The notes beneath the pieces are model-generated. The model worked only from the letters and a program-made list of their open reading frames with translations. It had not been told where the DNA came from and did no database searches. The translations under genes and the position numbers were made by a program. Of a DNA stretch of 64,000 bases, positions 15,034 through 30,323 are shown piece by piece. Within the stretch, counting starts at the first letter, position 1. Each line of letters starts with the position of its first letter. This DNA is from Chrysomallon squamiferum (Eukaryota > Mollusca > Gastropoda > Neomphalida > Peltospiridae): assembly GCA_012295275.1 (NCBI GenBank), contig CM022672.1, positions 10,859,904 through 10,923,903 on the forward strand, written 5' to 3'.

Positions 15034-18000
15034 TTCTTTTTCCTGAAAAATTTATTTAAATTGATATTATTAAAATGTGGTTTTGAACCAGTCCAGTAAA
15101 TATTTTCTTTTATTTTATAGAAATCTACTTTAAAACAAGACAGAAGACATATAATTTGTTATACAGAGTGCAAACATATACAACAATACACATGCATAGA
15201 TTGATGCAGACACACCTAGATAAAAACAAATCAAAAATTTAATTCTTGAAATTTTTGTCTGTAGTCCAAGTGTTAGGATAGTGATAAAACAAAACATAAA
15301 TTTAAAAATATATAACTATCTAAACACAAAAAGATAGTTCCCAGAAGTATATTCACTTCTGGACAGTCCTATATACACATGTGTATACTTAAATATGACA
15401 TACAATCAGATACAGATACACAGATCACATACAATTATTACTATAAACTCGAACTGAAGTAGCTAGTCAGTAATAGAAATTCTGATAATTTTGCAAGCAT
15501 GGTTATGTTAATGTTTCAGGCATGTATTTATTTTAAACTTTGGTTGTTCTTTTGTTTTTCATTTTAGGATGTGTTTTTTATTCCTAATGTTTTATTTTTA
15601 TTTTTTTAACACTATAGAGCAAGTTGAGTATTAGATTTGATGTTTCTTGCATTTGTTTTTATTTTTATTTTTATTTATTTGATTTGATTTATTTTTGGGC
15701 TTGTGATTCATTTCTGCAGTGTGTTTTGAGAATGTTGCGACTTGCACACATTAACTATATACCAGTTTTCATTTAGAATTATAAACTTGTCATCATTATC
15801 ATTTATATTATTTTTTTATCATTATTATTAGAAAAAGTTAGCACCTTTAGTTTCACTTTTCTCATCACCAAAATCAAGGAATAATAGTACATTAATGAGA
15901 ACAAACTTGATAAATCATGCCACTGACAAAACAAATTTTAAAATTCAAAAATTCTTAAGATAAAAACCAAACAATAATAAGTGAAATAAGACGAAAAGTC
16001 CTGACTATTTGTTTCACAATATTTATTTATGTAACACTGAAAAAATAAAATATAAATAAAATTAAAATTCGAATAGTATTTTACATGTCTGGGAGTATAG
16101 ACAATGTATTTCAAAGATGTTTCTATCTTTGTAAATAATAATAATGTTGATGATTATGATGATGATGTTATTACAATGGGAACTGGTATGCAGTTTTTTC
16201 AGTTATATTATTTGCATTTCCTTTTTTAAAATAATTTTTAAGTTTAAAAAACACAAATAAATAAAAACATCAGGTTAAAAAATGGTGGAAATTTGAAAAA
16301 AAAAAAAAAGCTTACAGAAAAGTGAGACTCTTGCGATGTTTCACAAATTACATGTTAAATAAATATGTATGTATAGAAAGAATTTTTTTAATTAACAGCA
16401 GGTCAGCTGAAAAAAGGTAAGGGAAACTTTAAATCTTCCTGCTGTACAAAAACTGATTAATGCAAGTCAAAATGCCTGCCTATCTATTTTATAAACAGAA
16501 AATAATTACCTGAATCCTACACATTTTCAAATTCTTTCAAGTGTGAGAATGTGTGTGCATGTATTTTTGTGTCTGCATATGTACTGTTGGTGAAAAAGTC
16601 AATATAGAATGCAAAGCTAAAGCATGATATTAATTTTTTAAAGTATAAATTTATTATGATGATTTCAAATTTAATAGTTAATTCTTATCAAGGTTCTTTA
16701 ACCCCCCCCAAAAACAGCACTTTTAAAACGGAATAAATTATTTTTAAATATTTTTATTATTAATGTTATTATTTCAAATTTTATTTCATCTAATTATTTT
16801 TATATGCCTATTGTTCACATTTATTCTTTTGTGAAGACTGAAAAGCATGCAGATACATTTTCTGTTTGCACATTTTGTTTGCCTTGTTTTTTTTTTGTTT
16901 TTTTTCTTTACTCAGCTGACATTAATTATCTGCATGATAACTTGACATTACTGACACACAATGAGTGTCAGATTTTTACTACCATGAAAGTACAGTACGA
17001 CACCTTGAATTGTTTTCCATCATTTTACAACATCCAGTGGTCTAGCATAATTGTTATTAACTAGAATAAACATACCTATAAACTACTTACATCTGCATGG
17101 TATTTAAGGCAGGGTAGTATATTAAAATGACTAAACAGGCCTACCAGTTTGTATATATGATTTCATATACAGCTTATACAAACAAACAGTATACAGGATT
17201 TTATGTACATATATATAATTTTTAAAATAATTTTGTACATTAAATCAAGTTGCAGCATGCAAAGCAATCTTAAAACTAAGGTATTACTAGAAAAATATTT
17301 CTGATTTTGGATTTTTCGGAATCTCAACCTGTATTTTGACTCTTCATTTTATAAGTAATGAATCAAATGAATTAACTCTGTAGTTAATTTAAAAAATAAG
17401 TAAAATAAATTTATATTAATGTTAATATATGTTGCTACTTTTAATTTGCAGTATTGCATTAAATTAATTATAGATCAAATTATAAGTTGTTATATGCATG
17501 TTAAGATACTGGATACTTAAACATTTTTTTAAAAATATTTATTTGCTTTTTATTTTGCTATGATATACTTAACATTCAATTTCCTAATTTTTAATTGATA
17601 TATAATAGGTAAATAAAATGAAGTTCAAAAAAATATGTTATCTCTGAATTACATGAATGCATGCACACATGCATATATACAACAAACTGACTGAAAGCAT
17701 ACAGTCTGGGATAAACTGATCTGGATAAAATGAAAAATTACATAATACACGTAGATATAAAAACCAAGCATACAAATGTTTCAAAATTAGTAATATTCCA
17801 ATAATAAGAACTTAATAAATAATGATGTTGAACATTTGTTTTATATGCAGTGGTTATAGGTGCAGCTGTGGTTTGTAAAATATTTTAAATTTACAACAAA
17901 ACAAAATTACTTGTCTTCTAAATATGAATATTATTATTATTATTATGTATAAAATTATTTAAAATGAACCTGTTATTTTATATATTTTTATTTTGTTATC

Positions 18001-19925
18001 AGAATTTATTATTTTAATTTATTAAATTATTATAAATGAATGGTTTTATAATTATTATTAATTATTACTAATAATAAATTCATTATTTATTAAATATAAT
18101 ATTAATGTTGTTGTTTTCAGTTATTTAAAATGAATGTTGTTTAAATTTGCCATTAAAATAATATTGTCAAAGGTGCAGGTTTTTCAGCTTACAGATTATA
18201 GGTTGTTGTTTTAGATTAAAAATGAAAAATGTCTATAGTTAGTATTTGTGGATAGAGCTGTTTAAAGTAATTATACTTGTATCATTTATGTTTTACAACT
18301 AATTTTTGTTATTAATTTTTTGATTATACTTTATTTATTTATTAAAGAAAAAAAAAATTGTTTCAATTTTTAGATTAATTATTTTTTATTTTTTGTCAGT
18401 TTAACAGCTTTAATTTAAAATAAAAAATAACTAATTAATTTTTATGATAAAAAAATACAGCAAAATCACTGTGATAAACAAAACAAAAGTTCTTTAACTG
18501 AAAACAACAGAATTATCAAATATATGTTAATGATTATTTAAACTAAATAGATTTTTTATTTCTTTTTACAAATAACATACAGTTTGAAATTCACACACAT
18601 TGTTATATTTAATGGTGTCATTAGTTCTATAAATGTTTTAAAAACAAAAAGTGAAAGACTAATGATGTAAACAGTTCATATTTTGTAAAACTAAAATAAG
18701 AAAGCTTGCTGGGAGGGGAAGGGGGAAGAGGTAAAAAAAAGGTTAAAAAAACCCAACAACATCAAACCACAAAAATTCAAAGAAAAAGCAATTAAACAAT
18801 GAAAATGTTAGCAGAAAGGACAAAAACAAAATAGAGTAAAATGTACTTAATATTATGTTAAAATAATACATTTTGTCAAACTTTAACTATGTAGATATAT
18901 ATAAGAAAATTTTAATAAATGAGCTTCATTTATTTAATTTTGTAACTGATTTTATTTTACAGACATATATTCCTCTTTGACAAAGTGATGTTAATGTGCA
19001 AGGCCAGGGTAAGTCTAATAATTATTTTTATACAAATATATTTTTTATTTCATTCAGTCTTTATTACTTACAAATGCACTATTTTTTTTATTTTTTATTC
19101 ATTTTATTAACTGCATAATATTTCATGCTTTCTTAGATTTAAAAGTATTTAATTTTCTTTTTTTTAAAACTAAATTTTATCTAATTTGCATACTTTATGT
19201 ACATGTTGATCTTTTTTATTTGCTGTTGAAGAAAATTGCCATTTTTAAAATTACAAGTTCAGTTTTAATATAGATGTGGTAGTTTGCATAATTTTAAATA
19301 TTTCCTGATTATTGTCTGTAACAGTTAAATGTGCAAGTAGATTTTAATTTTTCAAAGTTTATTTTATTTTATAGATAGATAGTTGTATTTTTAACTCTTT
19401 TATTACATATGTATGTTATAAAAGAAGAGATTTTCAACATAATCACATAGTAGATATCTTTCATATCTAACACTTGTTTTATCTGTGATATTTTTTTGTT
19501 CATTCATCTAGTTGTGAATTTTTTTTTGTTTGTTTTTTTTTTAAATTTATTTTAGATGTTCCAATAGGGACATTAGTGATTATATTAATGTACAATTTAT
19601 TTATTTTTTTTAATTAATTTTTGTATTTTAGTATTGTTTTTTCTTTCATATTTGTAACCCCTTTTTCTGGATAGGTCTTCTTTTTTCTTTTTTTAACTAA
19701 AAACTGTTTGTCCTTTAAAAATATTTTAAACAAGCTAGAAATGATTTTTAAATACAAACATTAAGCAAATATTTTCATAATTTTCTTTCAAAAGGTATTT
19801 GCAAATTTTTCTATTTTGAATTTTGCTTTATTCTTAATAATTTAAATAATGTGTGACATGTCACTTCGTGTCTGTTTTCAGTTTTATAAATATTTTTATT
19901 CTGAAATTTTTATTATTAGTAGTAC

Positions 19926-19992
<67 letters not shown>

Positions 19993-22900
19993 TTAATTGC
20001 ATTCCAGGAAAAGGGGTTGTTTATGTTCCCATTATTAGATTATACCTCATGTGAAGTTTTCAACTGCAAAATAAATTTTAAAAATATTTTGAATTTATGG
20101 CAGTCATTTATATCGTATTCTTTTTTTTTTTATTTATTTTATTGTGTATATATTTGTCTCTTTTAAGACCTCTCTTTCTTTCTAAAAACCTGAATTAATT
20201 TATAACAATTTTTATTTTGTTTTTTTATTTTTAATTAATTTATTATTATTATTAATATTATTAATATTATTGTTATTATTATTATTATTATTTTTATTTT
20301 TTATATTTTTGTTTTAACTGTAGTATAAAATTCCTATTTGACAGATAAATATTGGTATTTAAAACGAAGTAATGTAGAAAACAGATACTAAAAATATATT
20401 ATGTGTTTAAACAAACATTTTTCATTTAATTTTTATAATTATAATTATTATTGTTATTATTATTATTATTTTTATATTAATTATTAACATTTTATTATTT
20501 ATTTGTTGGCATTTTTCATTCAGACTATACCTGATTTTTAAACAAATTGTGAAAACATTGTCTCTATAATAAAAATTACTGCCAGCAGTTGAAAAACTCA
20601 CTGCAGAGGTTTTTGTAGATTTTCAGAAATGTCCCTTTGTATCACATTTTTTGTCATCATTGTCTTTTGTGCATTCCTTGCTTAGATGGTGGAAAAGTTG
20701 CTTTGGGTAAGATATTGTATCCAGATAATTTTTTGTTATTTATTATTATCATTTTTATTTTTATTTTTATTTTGTTTTCATCATTTCCAAAACAACTCCC
20801 AGTAATTGATAGTAAAATGCACCTGTTAATATACTGGCCATCTTGCATCAAAGCATGAAGTAGTTAATATACTGTGTATAGCATGACTTGATATTGTAAC
20901 TTGTTGTGTGTTTGTTATAATATTTACACAAGTCTTTTTAAATTATATTTCCATTTGTTTCAGAGTAATTTAATTACAAGTATTTTACTCCTTTGAATTA
21001 AATAAATATTTTCAGGTTCTTTTGACTGTTAAATATAATTAAAGGACATGAAAATCTTCAGATTTCAAATGTAAATCAGCTAAACACTAAATGAATCTTT
21101 TCACTGGTACTCCATTCAGTTCATTAGTATTAAACATTGTATCAAATGTTTTGAGAAATTTTCCATCAGTAAATAAAAACTCTCTACAAAAGTAATTTTT
21201 TAAAACAATATAAAAATAATGAAGTGTTTGTTCCAGTATAATTTTTTAACCAGAAATGCTTTCCAGAGATATTGTAACATTACTTAATATTTTTTTTTTT
21301 TTTTTTTTTTTTGGCCTTGAAATAAACACATCAAAAAATAATAATACAACAAAAAAATAAAATAAAAAATATAGTGATGGTGGTGATAATAATTATAATA
21401 ATAATTAAAGTTAAAATGTTCTTTTTTAACCTTACATAGTATATATTTTTTATTATTATTTAACATTATCAGAATTTGTTTTATAAACTGTATATTTGTA
21501 ATTTCTGGTTTGTGCAAAAAATATTAATGTCATTTTATATTTTAATTCCAATAGTTTCAAAGTGTTATTAAAATATCATGACCGGTTAGGTTATGTTATT
21601 ACATGTATTTAATTTTCTAATCAATTAAAAACTAATAATATATCAAAATTATATTCTGTGGGTAATCATTAAAATTTGTATTTACTAAAAACTAAGAAAG
21701 CATGAATATTTAATTACATTATCTGTCAGGTTATTAAATAATGAACATTTTGATAATTGATTAAATGGATCGGACTATATAAAACAACTTTTTAGATATT
21801 GTACAAAATACTCATTAAATAAATTTCAAAAAACAACTCCTTACATATTTTTTAAAACACTTACTGACATCAGTGATATCAAATAAATGTTAAAATTAAA
21901 CAAAACAGAGTGTACTTTTTTTCTGAATTCTAATTCACATATAACAGATAGTTTTTAAAAGATAAATGTATATAAATTATGTGTGAAAACGGTGAGTTAA
22001 ATTTCAATATAATGTTTTGATGTTTGCTGTTACATACACATCTGCATCGTGTACAATATCAAGGTAATAGTTTATTGCTGTTTTTGAACTGATCCCATTT
22101 GGAATTCCTTTTAAATTCAGATGTGTTTTAGAATTTCCTAACACACATCATCCAAGCAAAACAAAACAAAACATCACAAGATTGTATCCAGAAGTAACCA
22201 GAATTCACCAGCACACAATTACAGACAAATTCAAATGTTAAAAGATACAAATTTTGTCTCTTATTCTCACTTTCCCCGTCTCCTCTCTTTACCTTTTAGC
22301 TTGTCCTTTAGACTTAGATGTGTTTCTGCTTGATTAAATTTTATTATAATTAAATGACAGTAGATGATTAATTTTAGGCATTAAATTATAAATACATGTA
22401 AGTTATTGAGAATTATTTTTTTGTTTATTTCAAACAATGGAAAAGTAGGATTTATGTTGTTTATTTAAAAGGGATGTCTGTTTATAAATTATTATTTGTT
22501 GGTTACTACAGCACAAGCATTTTACAAGATGTATAAAATTACAAGACATGTTTATATCATACAACTTAATATAAAGTGAAAATGTTTGATCTTCTACAAA
22601 AAGTTTGAAAAACTGAAAAGTATTTCGGATAGCTATCATGTGCAACAAGTCAACTCTCTATATATACGCACTTGGGTGTGTGTATGTATGTATGTATATG
22701 TATGCATATATGTATAATTATTATTATTATTATTATTATTATTTTTAAATATAATTTAAATATTATAATTTAAAAATACAAATCATGCCTTGAAACCGTT
22801 TTTTATAATTCAGCAATATAAGAAACAAATATAATTTCTAACTGGACAATTGTGTGTGTGTGTGTGTGTGTGTGTGTACACATTCAATTGATAAGTAATG

Positions 22901-25900
22901 AAAGGTTTTCATTAAAATATTTATGAAGATTATCTTTTTCTGCAAGGTGCTTGATCTAATTTATTGTTTCAGGCTCCTGATAAAAAGTTGAAAGATGTAA
23001 GTCATTTTCCATGGCTCATCCTCATCAATTAAATCAAAGTTTAATAAATACTTTGTTTTAATTACATTTTTTATTATGGATAAGGAACTGACCTTTTAGA
23101 TACCATTTTTTACTATTAACTGTTTTATTCTTTTTTTCTGGCAATTATTTTATTAACACTTGTTTAAAGTTTGTCTTTATTGTTTTTTGTGATTATAGAT
23201 TTATAGTTATTTAGAATATATTTTTAAGAATTTGATGAAAATAAGAATTTTATTCAGTAATGCATAATCAACTTTTCCAATCTGTTAAATAAATAATCAT
23301 TGCTGATTCATTTTAAATCTCTGTTTAAAATTTATTTTGTGGTAAATTTCAAAATTGAATATTTGATCTTCGATCATTATAAAGTTAAAATGTAATCAGA
23401 ACATTTGTTATTGTTTTATAAAGGAATGTCTACTTACATTAGTGTAAGAAGTTATTAGTGAGGTGACAGAAGATTTGCAAATAGTTGTTTAAATCAGCAG
23501 TTTAATATGTTTAGTGAAACTGAACAAAATAAGTTTTTAAAGAGGAGTAGTTCGTAAACAAGAAATATGTTAATAATTGAATACACATTTAATAATGACC
23601 TTAGCAGAGTAAATGATCACTCCTTAATTAACTCTCATTGATTTTTAACTTTCAGTTCAGTGATCATTCTTAATCTGAAACATATTCTTTTAAAAGGTAC
23701 AAGATGCATTATTCCTTTTCTTGTTAGACTCACCAACACATTTAATCTTTCTTTTTTGAAGAAGAAGAAGAAGAAAATAGGCATTTACTAAATAAGAAAT
23801 TAATTAATAACTGACTGTTAGTTTTCATTTGTGTGACTTTCTATAAAATTATTTTTAAAATTAAAAGATAGGTTATTCATTCTTCTGTAAGATAACAAAC
23901 ACATTTAAATTTTTTTTTTAAAAGATGAAAAAAAGACATTTTCTATACAAGAAGAATTAAATTAATATTTGATTATGCATTTATTAGCAAGCTTAGTAGA
24001 ATAAATTTTGACTTGTATCAGTTTTCAGTTGTGCAACTCCTATCTGCAGAATGCTTTTGAAAGACAGAAGATGCATTATTTACTTTCTTGCCAGTATTAC
24101 CAATATATGTTTAATTTTTTAGAAAAAGTAAAAAGCCATTTTCTAAACTAGAAATAAATTAATAACTGAATATGCTTTTAAACATTACAGGGAATGTGCT
24201 TTTTGTTCCCAATTTTAAACTCAAATCAATTTTCCATTTTGAGCTGGCTGAGTCATAATCTTGTAACGTTCATTTGAAAAAATGCAGTTATTTTATCATT
24301 ATGCTGATAGAATCACCAACATACATACATACATTTATTTTATTCCACTTTCCTTTCATTATGACTTGTGGAAAACTGGGTGTAGTGTATCAGTTGGGGA
24401 AAAAAAATTGATAAAATAATTAATTATCTGAATATATAATTTCTTAAGCTATTCTTTATCACGGTAAATGATGGGTTATGCAGATATATTTAATTGTTTG
24501 TTTTTGATATTCAAGCATGTCGCCCACATTTTTGGCTTATAGGTAACATTTGATCTGAAGCAGTGCTATGCCACATGGGAATTTAGTTACATTACTGCTT
24601 TTCTAATGTGGTTGTTGTAACTTTACTGAAATTCTTATTACAATTTATATTATTACTATATGACTAACTACAGTTTTGTTTGAATTTTTAATTTATTTTA
24701 ATTATTAATTAGAAGAAAATAAGATGTAAAAGGTGATTATAAAAATTTGTTTGGACTAAAATTGTTTTATAATGCATGACAGATTTATTCAAATATATTT
24801 GTAATGATATTATTTAATATCCTTATTTGGTTTACTAATGTTCATTAACCTTATTTTATGTTATTTTTTAAATTTAACTAACAGTGAGAACTGATTTTTA
24901 ATGAAAAATTTATTAAAAAACTCAGATGTGTATGATTTGTTCAAATCTGCCATTATTGTTTATAAAATGTATATATGTATCTTATCAGTTTCCTTCAGTT
25001 TAAATTAATCTTATTTTATGTTTAAGTATTAATTTCATTCAGGTAAATTACTGATTATACACGAAATATATTTAGTGCTGAGCTTATAAATAATTTCTTA
25101 TTTGGTTATGAAATATATTTTTCAGATTATGATTTTATATGTTCTAGAAAAGCTTGATAATAATTATAAGCTCCATGTTTGTAAATTCCTCCATTGTTGC
25201 ATCATGCAAATTAGTTCCCCATTTTGTTTTTATGTTGCTTTCAGTATTTCATAATTATTTAAAAATCAAACATTAAAGATTGATTTTGTTTTAGTAGATT
25301 AAAAAAGAAAAGAAAATATTTAAGAAGACTACACACAGGTGGTTTTCATTTGTAAACAAACAAAACAAAAACAAAAAAATTATCCCCAGTTTATCTGATT
25401 CAAAAGGAATTCCTTCAATGGAAAGTTCTCTGGGTATTCTGAGTGTTCAGTGTGTAAAAAGAAAAACTGAAAGAAGATTGTTTAACATTGAGACAAAAAG
25501 GCAACAAGCATGTAGTATAAAGAATATCATATATTTTTTTTCAAATAGACTGACAGTGAGAGGGATATAATCATTTCATTATGTCATTGATATATACAGC
25601 TGAATATTAATTAAAAGTTAAGTTTAAACAATTGTTTATGATGATTCTTGAAAGATGAGACAAATTCATCCAATCAGATATAATTATTTCAGTATTGTCA
25701 CTGATACATACAACAAAATATTCAGTAATTGTAAGTTAAGTTTAAATAATTGCTCATCTTAGAAGATAAGAAAATTCTTTCAGAAATTATAATTTTATCA
25801 GTATTGTCACTGACATATACAACTTAATATTTAGTCATTACAAGCTGAAATAATTGTTTATCTTGGAAGGTAAGAAAATTCAGAGATGTATAATTTAATA

Positions 25901-28900
25901 CTGTCACTGATATATACAATTTAATATTTAATATTTAATAATTATAAGTATAAATAATTATTTATCTTAGAAGATAAGAAAATTCTTTCAGAAATTATAA
26001 TACTATCAGTACTGTCACTGACATATACAACTTAATATTTATTCATTACAAGTTGAAATAATTGTTTATCTTGGAAGGTAAGAAAATTCAGAGAGGTATA
26101 ATTCAGTATTGTCACTGATATATAGAATTTAATATTTAATATTTAATAATTATAAGTATAAATAATTGTTTACCTTGAAAGATAAGAATATTCATTCAGA
26201 GATATATTATTGATATATACTACAACTTAATAATTAAAAGTTAAGTTTAAATAATTGTTTATGATAGTGTATGTTGATTCTTGAAAAAAATAATACATAT
26301 TAACTCATTTTAAAAAACCAACTGCAAAATTCTTAAAAACTGAAATAATGATACCTATTGTTATTTGTAATATCATCAAAAAACTTTGTGAAAAATTATT
26401 TAAATTAAAAAAGAAACAGAAAAAGAATGGCTTGATCTGAGGGGTTTTAATTTTTATTAATGATGTGATTACCTAATTTGTTTATTTTTGCAGGGTGACA
26501 CATACAGTTTTAAGGATGCTATTGTCCTGGGTGAATACAAAGTGGATGAAAAAGCAGCAAATGCTAACGAAAAAAGAGCTGATAAGGTAATTTTACACCG
26601 GATAAATAATGTCACTGACATAACCTGTTTATCAGAATCTCAAATTATGGCTTATGTGAAAACAGAAATCTAAAGAGACACATTTATACCAACTCTGAAT
26701 GCAATATCTTGATGAATTTTACATCCTGAAACTCTGAAAAGCTTCTTTGTTTATTTTTCTGTGAGTAAAATTAAAATGTATTAGGCATTGGACTGATTTA
26801 TCTGTTACTGGACATAAGAAAAATAATAATAATATATGGTTAATTTTTTATTTTGTTCTTATCTGTTTTCTTTTGTAAGTTGTGTTTTTAATATAAACTG
26901 TTTTTGCTTACAGTGGAATTGTCCATTTATCATGGTGCAAAAAAACCAACAAATGGCATACACATTTTATGCAAAAACAGAAGAAGTGAGAATCAAATGG
27001 GTAGAGGCTATTAACATGGCACTGTAAGTCAGTCTGTATATGTGTTACACATTATAAATTAGTTTTAAACAAACATTCTATTGTACAAAATGAAGAATTG
27101 ATCAGTTTTTATATTCACATTTACTATTTATTTTAGTTTTGCTCCTTGTTGTTGTTTTATTATTATTACTACTACTACTACTACTACTACTACTATATTG
27201 TTATTATTTTTTTAAATAAATATCTCTTTCTTTCTGTTTTTGTGTATATTTTAATATTATTTTCTTAATTTAAGTTTAGTTATTTTTTTTTAACTGATAA
27301 AATTGTAATTGATTTATTTTTTTTCAATTATTTGCAGTGATAACACTCAACCTCAGGCTGGTCCAAATTTTGTAATGCAGACTTTTGATAAACCAACTGA
27401 ATGTGATGTGTGTGGAAAGTTACTGAGGTAGGAAGGTTATAAATTAAAATTATACAGGTTACTTTGTGTCAAATTTATTTATAATTAATCTCATTATAAG
27501 TACTGTAGGAATCTTTTTAGCATTTAGTACTTCCAGTATTTGGTTACAAATAACTTCATTTAGCTGCTGAAATAATTACTATGTTTAGGGAATAAAATTA
27601 GTAGATAAATCTATATTTACATTTTTAATAAATTATTATTTTATACATACGTACAACAAATTAGAGAGGTGCTTAATTATGATTTCTGTATAAAAGTGGC
27701 AAGATATTTTTTTTTTTTTTTTTTTTGCAATCTTTAAAACTGATTTTTGATTTTAAACTGAATTAGAAATTCCTTATAACTTCATTTAAAACTAATGCAT
27801 ATGGAAAATTGTGTATTTTAGAAATATTTCTGCCAAACAAAGCTGCAGTATTGTTATTTTAAGTTTAAAATTCCAGTTATTAAATTATATTATTATAATC
27901 ATTTTTTTTTTCTTTTTTTTTTTTTAGGGATCTTCTTTCAAGGTTACATGTGCCAAGGTAAGTATTATAATATTTCAGTTAGTATCCTTTTTAATTAATT
28001 AACTTTTTTTTCATTATTATTGGATAATAAAAACATAAATAAATGTATATGGTATTTTTATAATATTAATATTTTTTTTTACATTTCAGACACCAAGAAA
28101 GCTGTTCATAAGGAATGTATTGGAAAGCCAAAACAAGGTAAGTGTTTTCAAGTAAAAAAATCCAACAAAAAAAACAACAACATTAAAACTTTAGTTAGAA
28201 AGAATTAAAATTATCAATAACTGAACAAGAATTCTTTTATTTTCGTGAATAGCGAATGAATGTAACATTAATTTCAGTAACTTAATGGAAACTTCATGTT
28301 ATTTCAACGTGACCAAGTTGATTATTTTATGAATGTAAAGTAATTTATGATCTTTTAATCTTTTATTTTTCAGATAGAATGCATCACAGAGGAACAGTAC
28401 AGAGTAAGTTAAAACTACTTTTCTTTCCTGTAATCTTAGGTACAGGACCAAACTTTTTAGCTTATGCATTTCTTTCATCATGATTTCTTTGTTTTATTAT
28501 TATTATTATTATTTTCTTAATTTGTTTATTTCACAATTTTTATTATTGTTATTATTATTATTACTGTTGTTGTTATTATTATTATTATCATCATCATCAT
28601 CATTATTATTATTTTTTTTAGTTCCAAAATTTTAGAGAGATACTAAATTACTTTACTCTAATTATAGAAGCAAAAGCCTGCAAGTCATATCAAGGTTCTC
28701 CGACACCCAATGGTCATAAGCCTCTGAAATTCAAAGTGGGTGAAGTCATAGAAGTGCTTGACCAGACTGGAGATTGGTGGAAAGTAAGTACTGATAAAAT
28801 CATAAATCCTCAAGTTCATGAATATAATAATAAAAGCAATATATTAAAAAATAATAATAAAAATTTTAAAAAAAGATCTGTAGTCCTGTAGATAAATCTG

Positions 28901-30274
28901 ATATGTACAAAATTCATTTTCAGGACTACCTATGTATTTATTGCAGATATTTATTTTATTATTATTATTATAATTTTTTTAATTTTTCTTTTTAAACAGG
29001 GTCGTTTCCAAGGTGAGGAAGGATACTTTCCTGCAAATTATGTGACCCTAACAAGACTCTCAGTGAGTAATCTTCTTTTTTTTTTTTTTTTTTTAGTCAT
29101 TATTAAATTCCTGTTAATAACAACCCATGGCGAATTTAAATATCAGAAATGGCAAAACAAGGAAGTGAACAAAGGAAATAATAAAAATTTAAAATAAAAT
29201 AAAATCAGCATTTTGACATGAGACCGGTTTATTTAATAATTATTTCATGAGATAATTATTTCCAAAGCAAATGAATTAGTTCATTTAGCAGATAACTACA
29301 CCCCTTTGACTAATTATCAATAATATACAGTTTTTGATAGACATTTCCTCTTTAAATTGTAACAGAGTCGTCATATTTCTTAGCTGATTTTTTAAAAATA
29401 TTACAATGACAGCATCAAAACTATAATACAATATTCGTTGATTGTATCTTCATATCAGGATAAATGTATTTAAATTGTTGCCATGTTAAAATTGATTCTA
29501 GTCTCTAAAACCTGCTTATGAGGACCCAGTGCTTCGAACAGGGCCTTTAGCTGAAGTTAACAACACCTCCAGCAATAAAAGTGTCACTCATCAGAACATC
29601 TCCATGTTTTCTTGGTAGGGTGTCACAGGAAATCAGCTGTCAATAGTCACCTATCAGAATTTGTTGCATGTTGTTACCATGCAGTTGTGTTTTCTAACAG
29701 CAAAGTGTTGTTTGCATGTCGAATGATTTCTGTGTACTACTCAAAAATATTCTTTTTTTTCACTTCCGTATCTTTATACTTTTATTATTATTATTATTTT
29801 ATTTATTTAAAAATTCAGTTTAATCAAATATAGTTTATTAAAAGAGTGTCCATTCCTTATTTAAAAAATACTTGCTAGCTGGAGATATAGCATTTATATT
29901 ATTACAGTTTTACAGTGGCCAATATTATTCTTAAACATTTGCCCACAGCTTTTGACAGTTGACTGAATTTTTTTCTTCTTCTTCTTTTTTATCAGTACTT
30001 ATTTATTAAATTTAAGAAAAATAAATAAAATAATAATAATTTATTTTATTTTATTTTATTATTTATTAATAAAAAAATTTTTAGCCAATCATTTTTTAAA
30101 ATGCAAATATTAGAATAATTGTATAATACACACAAAATATATTTTAAATAATGACAGCTGTTGAAAACTAGATATGATATGTTACATGTTAATCTGAAGA
30201 AATAAAGAATATCATTTGCTTAACACAAAACAATTTCCTATCCATCCTAGATATTTAGATTTTTTTATATATTA

Positions 30275-30323
<49 letters not shown>

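Noticed and set aside
19849-20166. 105-codon open frame rich in isoleucine
   Set aside because: Translation of the ATT microsatellite within a VAV intron.
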